Of a stretch of 64,000 bases of DNA, positions 9,748-18,283 are shown one piece after another (the first letter of the stretch is position 1; each line of letters opens with the position of its first letter). A program made the translations under genes and the position numbers. This DNA comes from Sphingobacteriales bacterium (GTDB lineage: Bacteria; Bacteroidota; Bacteroidia; Chitinophagales; LD1): NCBI GenBank assembly GCA_018262795.1, contig JADFDM010000005.1, positions 186,001-250,000 on the forward strand. Reading direction: 5' to 3'. The notes under the pieces are model-generated. The model searched no databases and was not told the DNA's origin. It saw only the letters and a program-made list of their open reading frames with translations.

Positions 9748-11232
9748 ATGAAAAAAATTCTTTTTATAGCATGCAGTTTAAGTATGCTAAACCTATCAGC
9801 ACAAATTTACGGCAGTGGAACCGCTGGCTGTATTCCGAGATTTACAGGTGCAACATCTATAGGCAACTCATTATTTTTCCAAACAACTGGCAACCAAATA
9901 GGGCTTGGCATAGGTACCCCTGCAGCTCGTATGGAAATCAGAAACGGTTGTTCCTTTTCGCCCCTTGACGCTCTAAATATTACTAATGAAACGAACTGTG
10001 TATTCAGCTCTACTGCTGGTTTTTTAACTTTACGAGGCTATAATGTAAGCAGCAGTACTTATACCACACGCTTTGTAATTGACGCTAACGTTAAAACCGG
10101 TGTAAATGTAGCATCACCGGAAGCTCAGTTAGATGTACAACCCTATACTTCAAGTGTAAACCCACTGTTGTTGCATAGCAATACCGGCACATCTATTTTT
10201 ACGGTATTGAACACCAGCAATGTGGGTATTAATGTACCATCACCAGTAGCTCAGTTAGATGTACAGCCTTATTCATCGTCTGTAAATCCGCTGTTGTTGC
10301 ACAATAATACTGGCACGTCAATTTTTACCGTGTTAAATGCAGGCAATGTCGGTATTGGTGTTAGTGATCCTGACGCATCAAGCAGTATTTTGGCAGTAAA
10401 AGCTCAAGGTACTAACCCTACATATCTTGATTTATTTGAAACCAGCACCAGTGTAGCCAATAATGCGATGCTGCGCTTCATCGGCAGCACCGGGAGCTTA
10501 CGTCATTTTATTACCGAGGACGCGAACGGAAACTTATTGATTGATGCGGGCTATGATGGTATTGCAGCTAATAAAGTAAAAATAGATGGGAGTGTACAGA
10601 TAACCGAGGTTATGAGTATAGGAACTGATGCCCCTTCGTTAACTGCAAGTACACTCGCTATTAAAAGAGCCAGTACTACGGAGGGCCCATCCTTTGATAT
10701 ATATCAGGACGATGCCGTAACCGGATGGAATGGGCAAATCAGATTTATAAGAAACTATACTTCCGGGGGAACGTCTTATGCCGTAGTGCGGCATGTAATT
10801 GCAGATGATTACGACAATGGCAACATGATTATTCATCCCGGTATTGGTGGCGGGGCAACTAATGTGTTACAAATAAATGGTAATGTTCAGATTGGCACTA
10901 TAAAGCCAACACTTTCAACTTATATCAACTCCACTTCAGGCGAAAGTAATATTAGTGTAAACGGATGGCTAGTTGCTAAAAAAGTAATGGTAGAAACAAG
11001 TGATTGGTCAGATAAAGTTTTTGGGGCTGACTATTCTTTAAAAAGTATTCCCGATTTAGAAAACTACATTAAACAAAACAAACACCTACCCGAAATACCA
11101 TCAGAATGTGAGGTGTTAGAAAAAGGAGTTGACGTGGGTGAAATGAATAAACTGCTTTTACAAAAAGTAGAAGAGCTTACCTTGTATGTAATAGCGCAGC
11201 AGAAACAGATTGATAACCTCGGCAAAAAATAA
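9748..11232 (+). CDS. Secreted fibre-like protein with phage-tail-fibre-type C-terminus
   Basis: A 494-residue protein with a signal peptide (MKKILFIACSLSMLNLSAQ). The middle is built of short Gly/Asn-rich beta repeats of the trimeric fibre type (GIGTPAARMEI, VGINVPSPVAQLDVQ, VGIGVSDP). One segment is internally duplicated: about 48 residues around AQLDVQPYTSSVNPLLLH occur twice in tandem (about residues 128-210). The last about 75 residues (DYSLKSIPDLENYIKQNKHLPEIP, then VGEMNKLLLQKVEELTLYVI) are a conserved Bacteroidota ending with a short coiled coil, often annotated as a tail-fibre domain. The next gene follows 5 bp later. A truncated copy of this C-terminus reappears at 13614-13787, so the gene belongs to the mosaic locus. 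Surface location is inferred. Confidence 0.75.
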   Translation: MKKILFIACSLSMLNLSAQIYGSGTAGCIPRFTGATSIGNSLFFQTTGNQIGLGIGTPAARMEIRNGCSFSPLDALNITNETNCVFSSTAGFLTLRGYNVSSSTYTTRFVIDANVKTGVNVASPEAQLDVQPYTSSVNPLLLHSNTGTSIFTVLNTSNVGINVPSPVAQLDVQPYSSSVNPLLLHNNTGTSIFTVLNAGNVGIGVSDPDASSSILAVKAQGTNPTYLDLFETSTSVANNAMLRFIGSTGSLRHFITEDANGNLLIDAGYDGIAANKVKIDGSVQITEVMSIGTDAPSLTASTLAIKRASTTEGPSFDIYQDDAVTGWNGQIRFIRNYTSGGTSYAVVRHVIADDYDNGNMIIHPGIGGGATNVLQINGNVQIGTIKPTLSTYINSTSGESNISVNGWLVAKKVMVETSDWSDKVFGADYSLKSIPDLENYIKQNKHLPEIPSECEVLEKGVDVGEMNKLLLQKVEELTLYVIAQQKQIDNLGKK

Positions 11233-11237
11233 AAGCT

Positions 11238-13109
11238 ATGAAAACAATAATTTTATTCATAGCCGGTTTATTTTTGGTAAATCAAGCTATGGCGCAATGC
11301 ACAGGTGGAAGTATATCGGGTCCGTATTCAGAAATTTGTGTAGGCACTACTACTGGTATTATGGAGCTTAGTGGTTATTCAGGCAGTATTAGTGAATGGC
11401 AATATAGTACTAATGGCGGAAGTTCTTGGACTTCCACCTTTAATTCATCTTATCAATATTCCGATGTTTTGATAACAACGGGCACCTATCTTTTCCGTGT
11501 AAAAATGGCATGTGGCAGCCCTGATTACAGCACTACTAAAACTATTACGGTAAAAAATGCCGTTGGTGGCACTATATCTAGCGGTGGCGGTACCATTTGC
11601 ACAGGAGGATCGCCCACTGCTTTAACTTTAACTAGTGAATTTGTGGGACCCGGTGGTGTTCTTTATTGGGAATACAGCACCAATGGTGGCAGTAGTTACA
11701 GTGTTGATGGCTCAGGTACTAATACCAACCCATACACGCCTTACTTATCTTACCTGGGTGGGGCGGGCACCTATATTTACCGAGCAAGAGCCACCTGTGG
11801 TATCAGCTCCGATAGTTACAGCAACAATACTAAAACCTATCAGGTGAACAGTGCTACTACGGCTGCCATTTGCAACGATGCCGATGACCTGCGCAAAGCA
11901 ATAGCTAAAGTTCACATCAGTGGAATACCATACGATTTTTCCGGCTTTTTAGTCAATCATACCGCTCAGGATGGTCGGCTGTTATTCCTTACTACCTCAC
12001 ATCCCTTTATGCGCTATAGCCCCAGCAGCAGTACACTTAACAGTGCTACCTTTACATGGAACGAAGACCTTACCGCCTGCACTGGCGGCAGTGCTACTAC
12101 TCCTGTAGTCTCGGTGGGTTGTACGCTGTTGGTTACCGATGGCTTTTTTACCCTCCTTGAACTTAACGCTGCGCCCGACCTTGCTGAGCTATATTATTTA
12201 GGCTGGGATATTAATGCCACGGGCAACTACAACAGCATATTTCAATCGGCTGGCAGTATTAAAAAAGGTAAAGTAAGCACAACAGGCAGCCCGAGCATAG
12301 TTACCGGGAGTTTTGCCACGGGCACCGATAACTTTACCGAAAGCAGTGGAAGCGGGGTGTATAAGTTTAGCAGTTGGACAAGCGGCAATACCGAAATGCG
12401 CGGACGGGGCGCACCACTGCTGGCAGGCAGCGTAGGCAAAAAAGCCCGTGGCGTTTACCTTGGTGGCGATGAGGCAAGCTGTGGCAACGGACCCAGTTAC
12501 TTTGTTTATTTAGCCAGCTCTTATACCAGCTTGCTAAGCAAATTGCGCGATGGTTCAGAAACGAACACCGCTACGGTGTATATGAATTATTGTAAGCCGA
12601 GTGAGATGTTGAGTGGTGTTCAGCCGGATTCAAAGGAGTTTTATGTAACTGGAAGTATTGTTTCAACCCAAGCAATAGAGGACGGTTATATTGTTGGTTA
12701 CCATGCAGGTACTTTTATAGAGCTTAATAATGGCTTCTATTCCGGAACAAATTTCGTAGCCGAAATAAATCCGTGCGTTATAACACGAACAGAAATTGCA
12801 GCAAAAACAGAAGATATAATTGAAGAGCCACAGCAAAATTTGAACAACATAGCACCTGCTGGTATCAAAATATATCCAACAATTATTGCATCGGATAAGG
12901 CTATAACCGTTGAGGTAACAGAAGCACAGCAGGAACTTCAAATCAATGTTTACGATTTGCAAGGGAAGAAAATTCTACAATTTACTTTGCATAATCTTAA
13001 TGCCAATGAACCAAGTTCTGTATTGCTAAATGGAACGGCTGCTGGTTTTTACTTAGTAAAAGCAGAAGGAAACACTATCTCTACTACTCAAAAAATTATT
13101 GTAAAATGA
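11238..13109 (+). CDS. 3-coathanger-type secreted protein with T9SS type A sorting domain, copy 1
   Basis: A 623-residue secreted protein (signal peptide MKTIILFIAGLFLVNQAMAQ). Two Ig-like repeats, each with WEYSTNGGSS-type motifs and paired Cys, occupy about residues 20-205. A Ser/Thr/Gly-rich globular part follows, then a 3-coathanger stack region (about 455-515: VTGSIVSTQAIEDG, GYHAGTFIELNNGF), then a type A sorting domain (KIYPTIIAS to STTQKIIVK). Bases 11302-12433 are almost identical to 13857-14988 of the downstream paralogue, after which the two diverge sharply. It overlaps the next lipoprotein gene by four bases (ATGA), suggesting translational coupling. Probably displayed on the cell surface; ligand unknown. 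Confidence 0.85.
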   Translation: MKTIILFIAGLFLVNQAMAQCTGGSISGPYSEICVGTTTGIMELSGYSGSISEWQYSTNGGSSWTSTFNSSYQYSDVLITTGTYLFRVKMACGSPDYSTTKTITVKNAVGGTISSGGGTICTGGSPTALTLTSEFVGPGGVLYWEYSTNGGSSYSVDGSGTNTNPYTPYLSYLGGAGTYIYRARATCGISSDSYSNNTKTYQVNSATTAAICNDADDLRKAIAKVHISGIPYDFSGFLVNHTAQDGRLLFLTTSHPFMRYSPSSSTLNSATFTWNEDLTACTGGSATTPVVSVGCTLLVTDGFFTLLELNAAPDLAELYYLGWDINATGNYNSIFQSAGSIKKGKVSTTGSPSIVTGSFATGTDNFTESSGSGVYKFSSWTSGNTEMRGRGAPLLAGSVGKKARGVYLGGDEASCGNGPSYFVYLASSYTSLLSKLRDGSETNTATVYMNYCKPSEMLSGVQPDSKEFYVTGSIVSTQAIEDGYIVGYHAGTFIELNNGFYSGTNFVAEINPCVITRTEIAAKTEDIIEEPQQNLNNIAPAGIKIYPTIIASDKAITVEVTEAQQELQINVYDLQGKKILQFTLHNLNANEPSSVLLNGTAAGFYLVKAEGNTISTTQKIIVK

Positions 13110-13585
13110 AAATGATAATTGTTACGCTTTGTAGCGTTGGGGTTTTCCTGATAGCTGGCTGTTGTAAACACAAGAATGAAAATATCTGCAATACTTCAAC
13201 CTATGCGTTAAGCCCATCATTAGAGAGATATGGCTACTTTTCTTGCGGTGGTAATTTATATGAGTATGAGTATATAAAGAGAAAAAAGGCCCAAATTGAT
13301 TCTCTGTTTGATTGTACTTTTTCTCCGCCTGTTCCATTTCCAGTTGATGAAACAGATTTGGTTTATATCATGTTTGGTAAAATATCGTATTACCGGTACG
13401 ATACTTTTCAAACTAATTTGTTTAAGGATACTTGCTCTAAAAAACTAACTTACCAAGTAGATATGATACAAAGGGATACTACACATCGACAATTTCCAGG
13501 GGCATTAAGTATATTTTGTTCAGTCGAAAACATACCAGCCGATTACCAGGTAGAGGTAAACTATAAGTATGTGCCCATACAGTAA
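13106..13585 (+). CDS. Lipoprotein partner of the 3-coathanger protein, copy 1
   Basis: A 159-residue lipoprotein with lipobox LIAGC at about residues 15-19. Two similar genes follow at 15667 and 16891. All share the Cys-containing motif FxCGGNxYEY, the run CTFSPPVPFP and the ending PADYQVEV.YKYVPIQ, while the middle differs. The start codon overlaps the stop of the upstream 3-coathanger gene. I do not recognise the family. The constant one-to-one pairing suggests the two products act together, for example as a surface complex or an anchoring partner; an immunity-like role is conceivable but unsupported. Confidence 0.75.
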   Translation: MKMIIVTLCSVGVFLIAGCCKHKNENICNTSTYALSPSLERYGYFSCGGNLYEYEYIKRKKAQIDSLFDCTFSPPVPFPVDETDLVYIMFGKISYYRYDTFQTNLFKDTCSKKLTYQVDMIQRDTTHRQFPGALSIFCSVENIPADYQVEVNYKYVPIQ

Positions 13586-13595
13586 AGCAACTACA

Positions 13596-13620
13596 GCCCC
13601 GCCATGTTTGGTGGGAAATT
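13596..13620 (+). terminator. Degenerate remnant of the module terminator
   Basis: The left arm CCCCGCCATG matches the terminator at 17386, but the right arm reads TTTGGTGGGA rather than TAGCGGGGCT and no T-run follows. A weak 7-bp stem with one G-T pair remains. It sits exactly where module 1 is joined to the fibre-gene fragment, so it looks like a recombination scar. Confidence 0.5.
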
Positions 13621-13787
13621 TTATAGCTACTCATAAACATTTACCCGAACTCCCAAGCGAATGTGAAGTGTTGGAACAAGGGTTAGATGTAGCCGAAATG
13701 AATAAATTGCTTTTACAAAAAGTAGAAGAACTAACGCTTTACATGGTTGACTTGCAGAAACAAATTACTGAACTTAAGAAAAACTAA
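13614..13787 (+). pseudogene. 5'-truncated fragment of the fibre-like gene (C-terminal 58 codons)
   Basis: The encoded HLPELPSECEVLEQGLDV and AEMNKLLLQKVEELTLY match the last residues of the 9748-11232 product (HLPEIPSECEVLEKGVDV), yet the rest of the gene is missing. The ORF-track version (13569-13787) starts inside the upstream lipoprotein and reads through the terminator scar, giving an artificial N-terminus. Spacing to the next 3-coathanger gene (5 bp, AAAAGCGATGA) mirrors that at 11232/11238. This implies an ancestral order fibre, 3-coathanger, lipoprotein, terminator that was tandemly repeated and then partly deleted. Confidence 0.8.
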
Positions 13788-13792
13788 AAGCG

Positions 13793-15670
13793 ATGAGAAC
13801 AATAATTCTATTCATAGTAAGTTTGTTAGTGATAAATTTTGCTATGGGGCAATGTTCAGGTGGAAGTATATCAGGTCCGTATTCAGAAATTTGTGTAGGC
13901 ACTACTACTGGTATTATGGAGCTTAGTGGTTATTCAGGCAGTATTAGTGAATGGCAATATAGTACTAATGGCGGAAGTTCTTGGACTTCCACCTTTAATT
14001 CATCTTATCAATATTCCGATGTTTTGATAACAACGGGCACCTATCTTTTCCGTGTAAAAATGGCATGTGGCAGCCCTGATTACAGCACTACTAAAACTAT
14101 TACGGTAAAAAATGCCGTTGGTGGCACTATATCTAGCGGTGGCGGTACCATTTGCACAGGAGGATCGCCCACTGCTTTAACTTTAACTAGTGAATTTGTG
14201 GGACCCGGTGGTGTTCTTTATTGGGAATACAGCACCAATGGTGGCAGTAGTTACAGTGTTGATGGCTCAGGTACTAATACCAACCCATACACGCCTTACT
14301 TATCTTACCTGGGTGGGGCGGGCACCTATATTTACCGAGCAAGAGCCACCTGTGGTATCAGCTCCGATAGTTACAGCAACAATACTAAAACCTATCAGGT
14401 GAACAGTGCTACTACGGCTGCCATTTGCAACGATGCCGATGACCTGCGCAAAGCAATAGCTAAAGTTCACATCAGTGGAATACCATACGATTTTTCCGGC
14501 TTTTTAGTCAATCATACCGCTCAGGATGGTCGGCTGTTATTCCTTACTACCTCACATCCCTTTATGCGCTATAGCCCCAGCAGCAGTACACTTAACAGTG
14601 CTACCTTTACATGGAACGAAGACCTTACCGCCTGCACTGGCGGCAGTGCTACTACTCCTGTAGTCTCGGTGGGTTGTACGCTGTTGGTTACCGATGGCTT
14701 TTTTACCCTCCTTGAACTTAACGCTGCGCCCGACCTTGCTGAGCTATATTATTTAGGCTGGGATATTAATGCCACGGGCAACTACAACAGCATATTTCAA
14801 TCGGCTGGCAGTATTAAAAAAGGTAAAGTAAGCACAACAGGCAGCCCGAGCATAGTTACCGGGAGTTTTGCCACGGGCACCGATAACTTTACCGAAAGCA
14901 GTGGAAGCGGGGTGTATAAGTTTAGCAGTTGGACAAGCGGCAATACCGAAATGCGCGGACGGGGCGCACCACTGCTGGCAGGCAGCGTGGGCGAAAAAGC
15001 ACGGGGTGTTTATATAGCTGGCGATGAGGTAAGCTGTGGCAATGGGGCTTCATACTTTGCCTATTTAACTTCCGGTTATACTTCTTTGCTTAGTTATTTG
15101 CGCGATGGTTCAGAAACAAATACTGCTACGGTACACATGAATTATTGTAAGTCAAGTGAGAATTTGAGTGGTAATTTTGATGACTCAAAAACATTCAGCG
15201 TATCAGGAAGCATTACTTCATCACAAAACATCGTCAACGGCAATGTGGTAAAATATGAAGCAGGCACATACATCGAATTGATAAACGGATTTTCATCAGG
15301 AGATAATTTTGTAGCTGAGATTAACCCATGTGTCAGCACTGTAACAGTTATTGCCTCGAAAACTGATGAGCAACAAGTACGCCTCAAAGAAGATAAGACA
15401 ACTGAAAATGTAATCTCTAACGATTGGTTGAGAGTTTATCCAACTATCCTACCGTCAGGTAACAGTATAACAATCGAAGCAAATGATGTTATTGATAGAG
15501 TAGAACTACAAATGTTCGACTTGCAAGGAAGACACGTTCGTTCGTTTAGATTAAATGGTTTCTTGAAAGGCAACTCTGTTTCTGTTCCGTTGAATATATT
15601 AGCGGGAATGTACGTCTTGAAAGCACACGATGACGCTAAATCATTCACACAAAAAATCATCATACAATGA
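13793..15670 (+). CDS. 3-coathanger-type secreted protein with T9SS type A sorting domain, copy 2
   Basis: A 625-residue paralogue of 11238-13109 with the same layout: signal peptide, two Ig-like repeats, 3-coathanger region, sorting domain (RVYPTILPSG to TQKIIIQ). Residues about 22-398 are virtually identical to copy 1 even at the DNA level, whereas the signal peptide and the last about 225 residues differ clearly. Such a pattern points to recent duplication or gene conversion of the middle, with exchange of the 3' part. It overlaps the next lipoprotein gene by four bases. Near-identical long repeats like this may also be mis-assembled from short reads. Confidence 0.85.
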   Translation: MRTIILFIVSLLVINFAMGQCSGGSISGPYSEICVGTTTGIMELSGYSGSISEWQYSTNGGSSWTSTFNSSYQYSDVLITTGTYLFRVKMACGSPDYSTTKTITVKNAVGGTISSGGGTICTGGSPTALTLTSEFVGPGGVLYWEYSTNGGSSYSVDGSGTNTNPYTPYLSYLGGAGTYIYRARATCGISSDSYSNNTKTYQVNSATTAAICNDADDLRKAIAKVHISGIPYDFSGFLVNHTAQDGRLLFLTTSHPFMRYSPSSSTLNSATFTWNEDLTACTGGSATTPVVSVGCTLLVTDGFFTLLELNAAPDLAELYYLGWDINATGNYNSIFQSAGSIKKGKVSTTGSPSIVTGSFATGTDNFTESSGSGVYKFSSWTSGNTEMRGRGAPLLAGSVGEKARGVYIAGDEVSCGNGASYFAYLTSGYTSLLSYLRDGSETNTATVHMNYCKSSENLSGNFDDSKTFSVSGSITSSQNIVNGNVVKYEAGTYIELINGFSSGDNFVAEINPCVSTVTVIASKTDEQQVRLKEDKTTENVISNDWLRVYPTILPSGNSITIEANDVIDRVELQMFDLQGRHVRSFRLNGFLKGNSVSVPLNILAGMYVLKAHDDAKSFTQKIIIQ

Positions 15671-16167
15671 GATCATTATATTCATTATTAGCAGTTGTTT
15701 TGCTATTCATGCTTCTTATCGGATGTAAAAAAGATAAATGCGTCAAACAAACGGAATGTAAAACAGCGCGATACACAATATCGCCCTTTGCAGAAAGATA
15801 CGGCTCTATTTTTTGCGGAGGCAATGATTATGAGTACACCTTCATTCTTCGCAAAAAAGAACAAATAGACTCAATAACTGAATGTACGTTTTCACCATCT
15901 CCTGCATTCCCAATTGAAGATTCAAATATGGTTTACATTATGTTCGGAAAACTGTCATACCATCACAAGGATACGTTGAACACCACGTTATTTATAGACA
16001 CTTGTCAAAAACTATTAACCTATGAGGTTGCTATGATACAACAAGATACAACTGTTCTTTGTTGCCCATATGGTATTAGTGTAGTTAGGAGCATCTTCTG
16101 CTCCGTTGAGAACGTACCGGCCGATTACCAAGTAGAAGTAAAGTACAAGTATGTGCCCATACAGTAA
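15667..16167 (+). CDS. Lipoprotein partner of the 3-coathanger protein, copy 2
   Basis: A 166-residue lipoprotein (lipobox LLIGC) of the same family as 13106-13585 and 16891-17376: FCGGNDYEY, CTFSPSPAFP, VYIMFGK and the ending PADYQVEVKYKYVPIQ are visible. It is the most divergent of the three in its N-terminal half (GCKKDKCVK instead of GCCKHKN), just as its partner has the most divergent C-terminus. Start overlaps the stop of the upstream gene (ATGA). A strong terminator follows 7 bp after the stop. Function unknown. Confidence 0.75.
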   Translation: MRSLYSLLAVVLLFMLLIGCKKDKCVKQTECKTARYTISPFAERYGSIFCGGNDYEYTFILRKKEQIDSITECTFSPSPAFPIEDSNMVYIMFGKLSYHHKDTLNTTLFIDTCQKLLTYEVAMIQQDTTVLCCPYGISVVRSIFCSVENVPADYQVEVKYKYVPIQ

Positions 16168-16174
16168 ACCAACT

Positions 16175-16206
16175 AAAGCCCCGCCAAATTTGGCGGGGCT
16201 TTTTGT
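16175..16206 (+). terminator. Rho-independent terminator after module 2
   Basis: A perfect 14-bp-arm palindrome (AAAGCCCCGCC then AAATTT then GGCGGGGCTTT) followed by a T-run, 7 bp after the lipoprotein stop. The truncated third module begins about 5 bp after its T-run. Confidence 0.9.
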
Positions 16207-16210
16207 AAGT

Positions 16211-16894
16211 AGCGTGGGCGAAAAAGCACGGGGTGTTTATATAGCTGGCGATGAGGTAAGCTGTGGCAATGGGGCTTCATACTTTGCCTATTTAACTTCC
16301 GGTTATACTTCTTTGCTTAGTTACCTGCGCGATGGCTCTGAAACCAATACGGCCACGGTGAGGATGAATTATTGTAAGCCGGAGGAGAATTTGAGTGGAC
16401 CATGGCAAACAGATATTGACTATTATGTTACTGGCTCAATTGTTTCCACTCAAAATATTGCCAATGGTTTTAGTGTCGGCTACCATGCGGGTAGTTATGT
16501 AGAATTAAATGATGGTTTTGTTTCCGGCACTGATTTCATTGCAGAAATAAATCGTTGCGTGATAACAAAAACAGAAATTGCCGCTAAAACAGATGATTTA
16601 CAAGAAGAGCAAAATTCAAACAACAATAATTCGCAAGCAAATGTTTCTATAAAAATTTATCCAACGGTAATGGCATCTGGTAATGCCATAAATATAGAGA
16701 CGAATGAAGCTATATTGGGAGCATCAATTACACTATACGATATACAGGCAAAAGCTATTCAATACACTAATTTGCCTGAGCTAAATGCACACGATAAATA
16801 TTCTTTACTACTTGGGCATTTGCCATCAGGATTATACTTTGTAAGAGTTCAAAGCAATTCTATTTCTACCACTCAAAAAATTATTGTGAAATGA
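16211..16894 (+). pseudogene. 5'-truncated third 3-coathanger/T9SS module (possible silent cassette)
   Basis: Encodes only the last about 228 residues of a 3-coathanger protein: SVGEKARGVYIAGDEVSCGNG, the 3-coathanger repeats (VTGSIVSTQNIANGF) and a T9SS end (KIYPTVMASG to STTQKIIVK). The first about 112 bp (16211-16322) are identical to 14984-15095 of copy 2; before that there is only the upstream terminator. It lacks start, signal peptide and Ig-like region; the ATG at 16151 in the ORF track lies within the previous lipoprotein and would read through a terminator. The frame is intact to the end and overlaps the next lipoprotein, so this is either decay or a stored 3' cassette. Its C-terminus is closer to copy 1 than to copy 2. 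Confidence 0.75.
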
Positions 16895-17376
16895 AAAGAA
16901 TGACAATTATAATTGGGGGCATTTGCCTATTGCTTGTTGCCGGATGTTGTAAGCATAAAAATGATACTTCCTGTATTGCTAACGATACTTCAATATTGCC
17001 ATTTACTGAGAAGAGAAGCAACTTTCACTGCGGCTCAAACAACTATGATTATACTTACATCTATAGAAAGAAAAGCGAAATTGACTCACTAGAGCCTGTC
17101 TGTAGTTTTTCTCCACCAGTTCCATTTCCAGTAGATGAAACTGATTTTGTTTACATCATGTTTGGTAAAATGTCATACTTCTATAAGGATTCATTTCAAA
17201 CAGCTCTCTATAAAGATACGTGCTTGAAAAAACTAACTTATGATATAAGCATGATCCAAACACATACTGATTCATTGACGAATGGTGGAGGGGTGTTAAG
17301 TATCTTCTGCTCCGCAGAAAACATCCCAGCCGATTACCAAGTAGAAGTAAAGTACAAGTATGTACCAATACAGTAA
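16891..17376 (+). CDS. Lipoprotein partner of the 3-coathanger protein, copy 3
   Basis: A 161-residue lipoprotein (lipobox LVAGC, then CKHKND) of the same family as 13106 and 15667, sharing CSFSPPVPFPVDETD, VYIMFGKMSY and PADYQVEVKYKYVPIQ. It is more like copy 1 than copy 2. The start overlaps the stop of the truncated third 3-coathanger module, so expression depends on whether that fragment is transcribed; no obvious promoter was seen between 16206 and 16891. A terminator follows. The coding frame is intact, which argues against long-standing decay. Confidence 0.7.
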   Translation: MKRMTIIIGGICLLLVAGCCKHKNDTSCIANDTSILPFTEKRSNFHCGSNNYDYTYIYRKKSEIDSLEPVCSFSPPVPFPVDETDFVYIMFGKMSYFYKDSFQTALYKDTCLKKLTYDISMIQTHTDSLTNGGGVLSIFCSAENIPADYQVEVKYKYVPIQ

Positions 17377-17385
17377 AGTAATTAC

Positions 17386-17413
17386 AGCCCCGCCATGTAT
17401 AGCGGGGCTTTTA
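17386..17413 (+). terminator. Rho-independent terminator after module 3
   Basis: AGCCCCGC / GCGGGGCT stem with a CATGTATA loop, followed by TTTTATT, 9 bp after the lipoprotein stop. The flank and left arm (ACAGCCCCGCCATGT) match the broken terminator of module 1. Confidence 0.85.
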
Positions 17414-17585
17414 TTAGCAGCATACTTAAACTTGAGTTATGAAATTAGAATCAAAGATTCCAACTTATCTAAAATTCGGGATGCGCGTAAGCATCCGGTA
17501 AACCCCATATTGCCTACCTGCCATTCCCGGGTCACATTTGCGCGATAAAAAAATGATCATGCGCGACCTTGTAAGCACCCCATTT

Positions 17586-18179
17586 TTAGGATAGGGTTGA
17601 ATTAGACTTCAGCGGGTTAACTGAATTCGAAATTAAATTATTTACATGAAGGCTATTATTATTAGAATCGCTGTTGCACGTGGTAAACTCCGGTTGGCAT
17701 TTGCGCGTGGGGAGTTTTCCACTTTCAACAGCATGGCGATAGCCAATGGGGCTATAGCCGTTCAGTGATTTATGCGGATGAAATCCGTTGTAGTCTTTCA
17801 TCCATTCTTGACTAAGCACTCTTACCTCTTTAAGACTGCTGAACAGATAGGCATCCAGAATATCTTCTCTGAAGGTTCGGTTAAATCGCTCTACATAACC
17901 ATTCTGCATAGGTTTGCCGGGTTTAATAAACTGAAGTTGTATTTCTTTCTCTTTACAGAACGATTCTAATGTGTTGCTGATAAATTCAGGGCCGTTATCT
18001 ACCCGGATAGATTCGGGTTTCCCTTTCTCCCACATGACGCGTTCCAGCACTCTCACCACCCGCTTAGCCGGTAAGGAAGTATCTGCTTCAATAGCTAATA
18101 CCTCGCGGTTAAAATCATCGATGAGATTAAAGGTGCGGAACTTTCTTCCGTCTGTCAGGGCATCACTCATAAAATCCAT
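17586..18179 (-). mobile_element. IS3-family transposase OrfB, 5'-truncated remnant
   Basis: The C-terminal 197 residues of an IS3-family rve integrase. The DD35E triad is present: Asp2 in MDFMSD, Asp61 in RVDNGPEF and Glu97 in GYVERFNRTF. The HTH-like N-terminal half of OrfB and all of OrfA are missing; upstream on the minus strand there are in-frame stops (TAA, TAG) within about 25 bp, so this is a dead fragment. The 3' terminus may lie near 17575, where CCCCATTTTTAGG resembles an IS end; that is inference. It borders the mosaic locus directly, suggesting transposition or IS-linked recombination contributed there. Confidence 0.85.
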
Positions 18180-18283
18180 ACTCCTCGGCTATCCTTAGTC
18201 GGTAGCCAAGCCGGCAGATAAGTAAAGCAGACCTTTCCAATCAAAACTGATCAGTCACAGGCAACAGAGCGAATCAATATCTC

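Noticed and set aside
13569-13787. 72-residue ORF as a separate gene
   Set aside because: Its first 15 residues read the 3' end of the upstream lipoprotein and a terminator scar in another frame; only the C-terminal fibre remnant is meaningful.
11238-17376. Contact-dependent inhibition-type toxin with lipoprotein immunity
   Set aside because: The variable C-termini still end in 3-coathanger and T9SS sorting domains, leaving no room for a toxin; only the layout is similar.
17360-17548. 62-residue ORF after module 3
   Set aside because: Starts inside the lipoprotein gene, runs through a terminator, and has no recognisable protein character.
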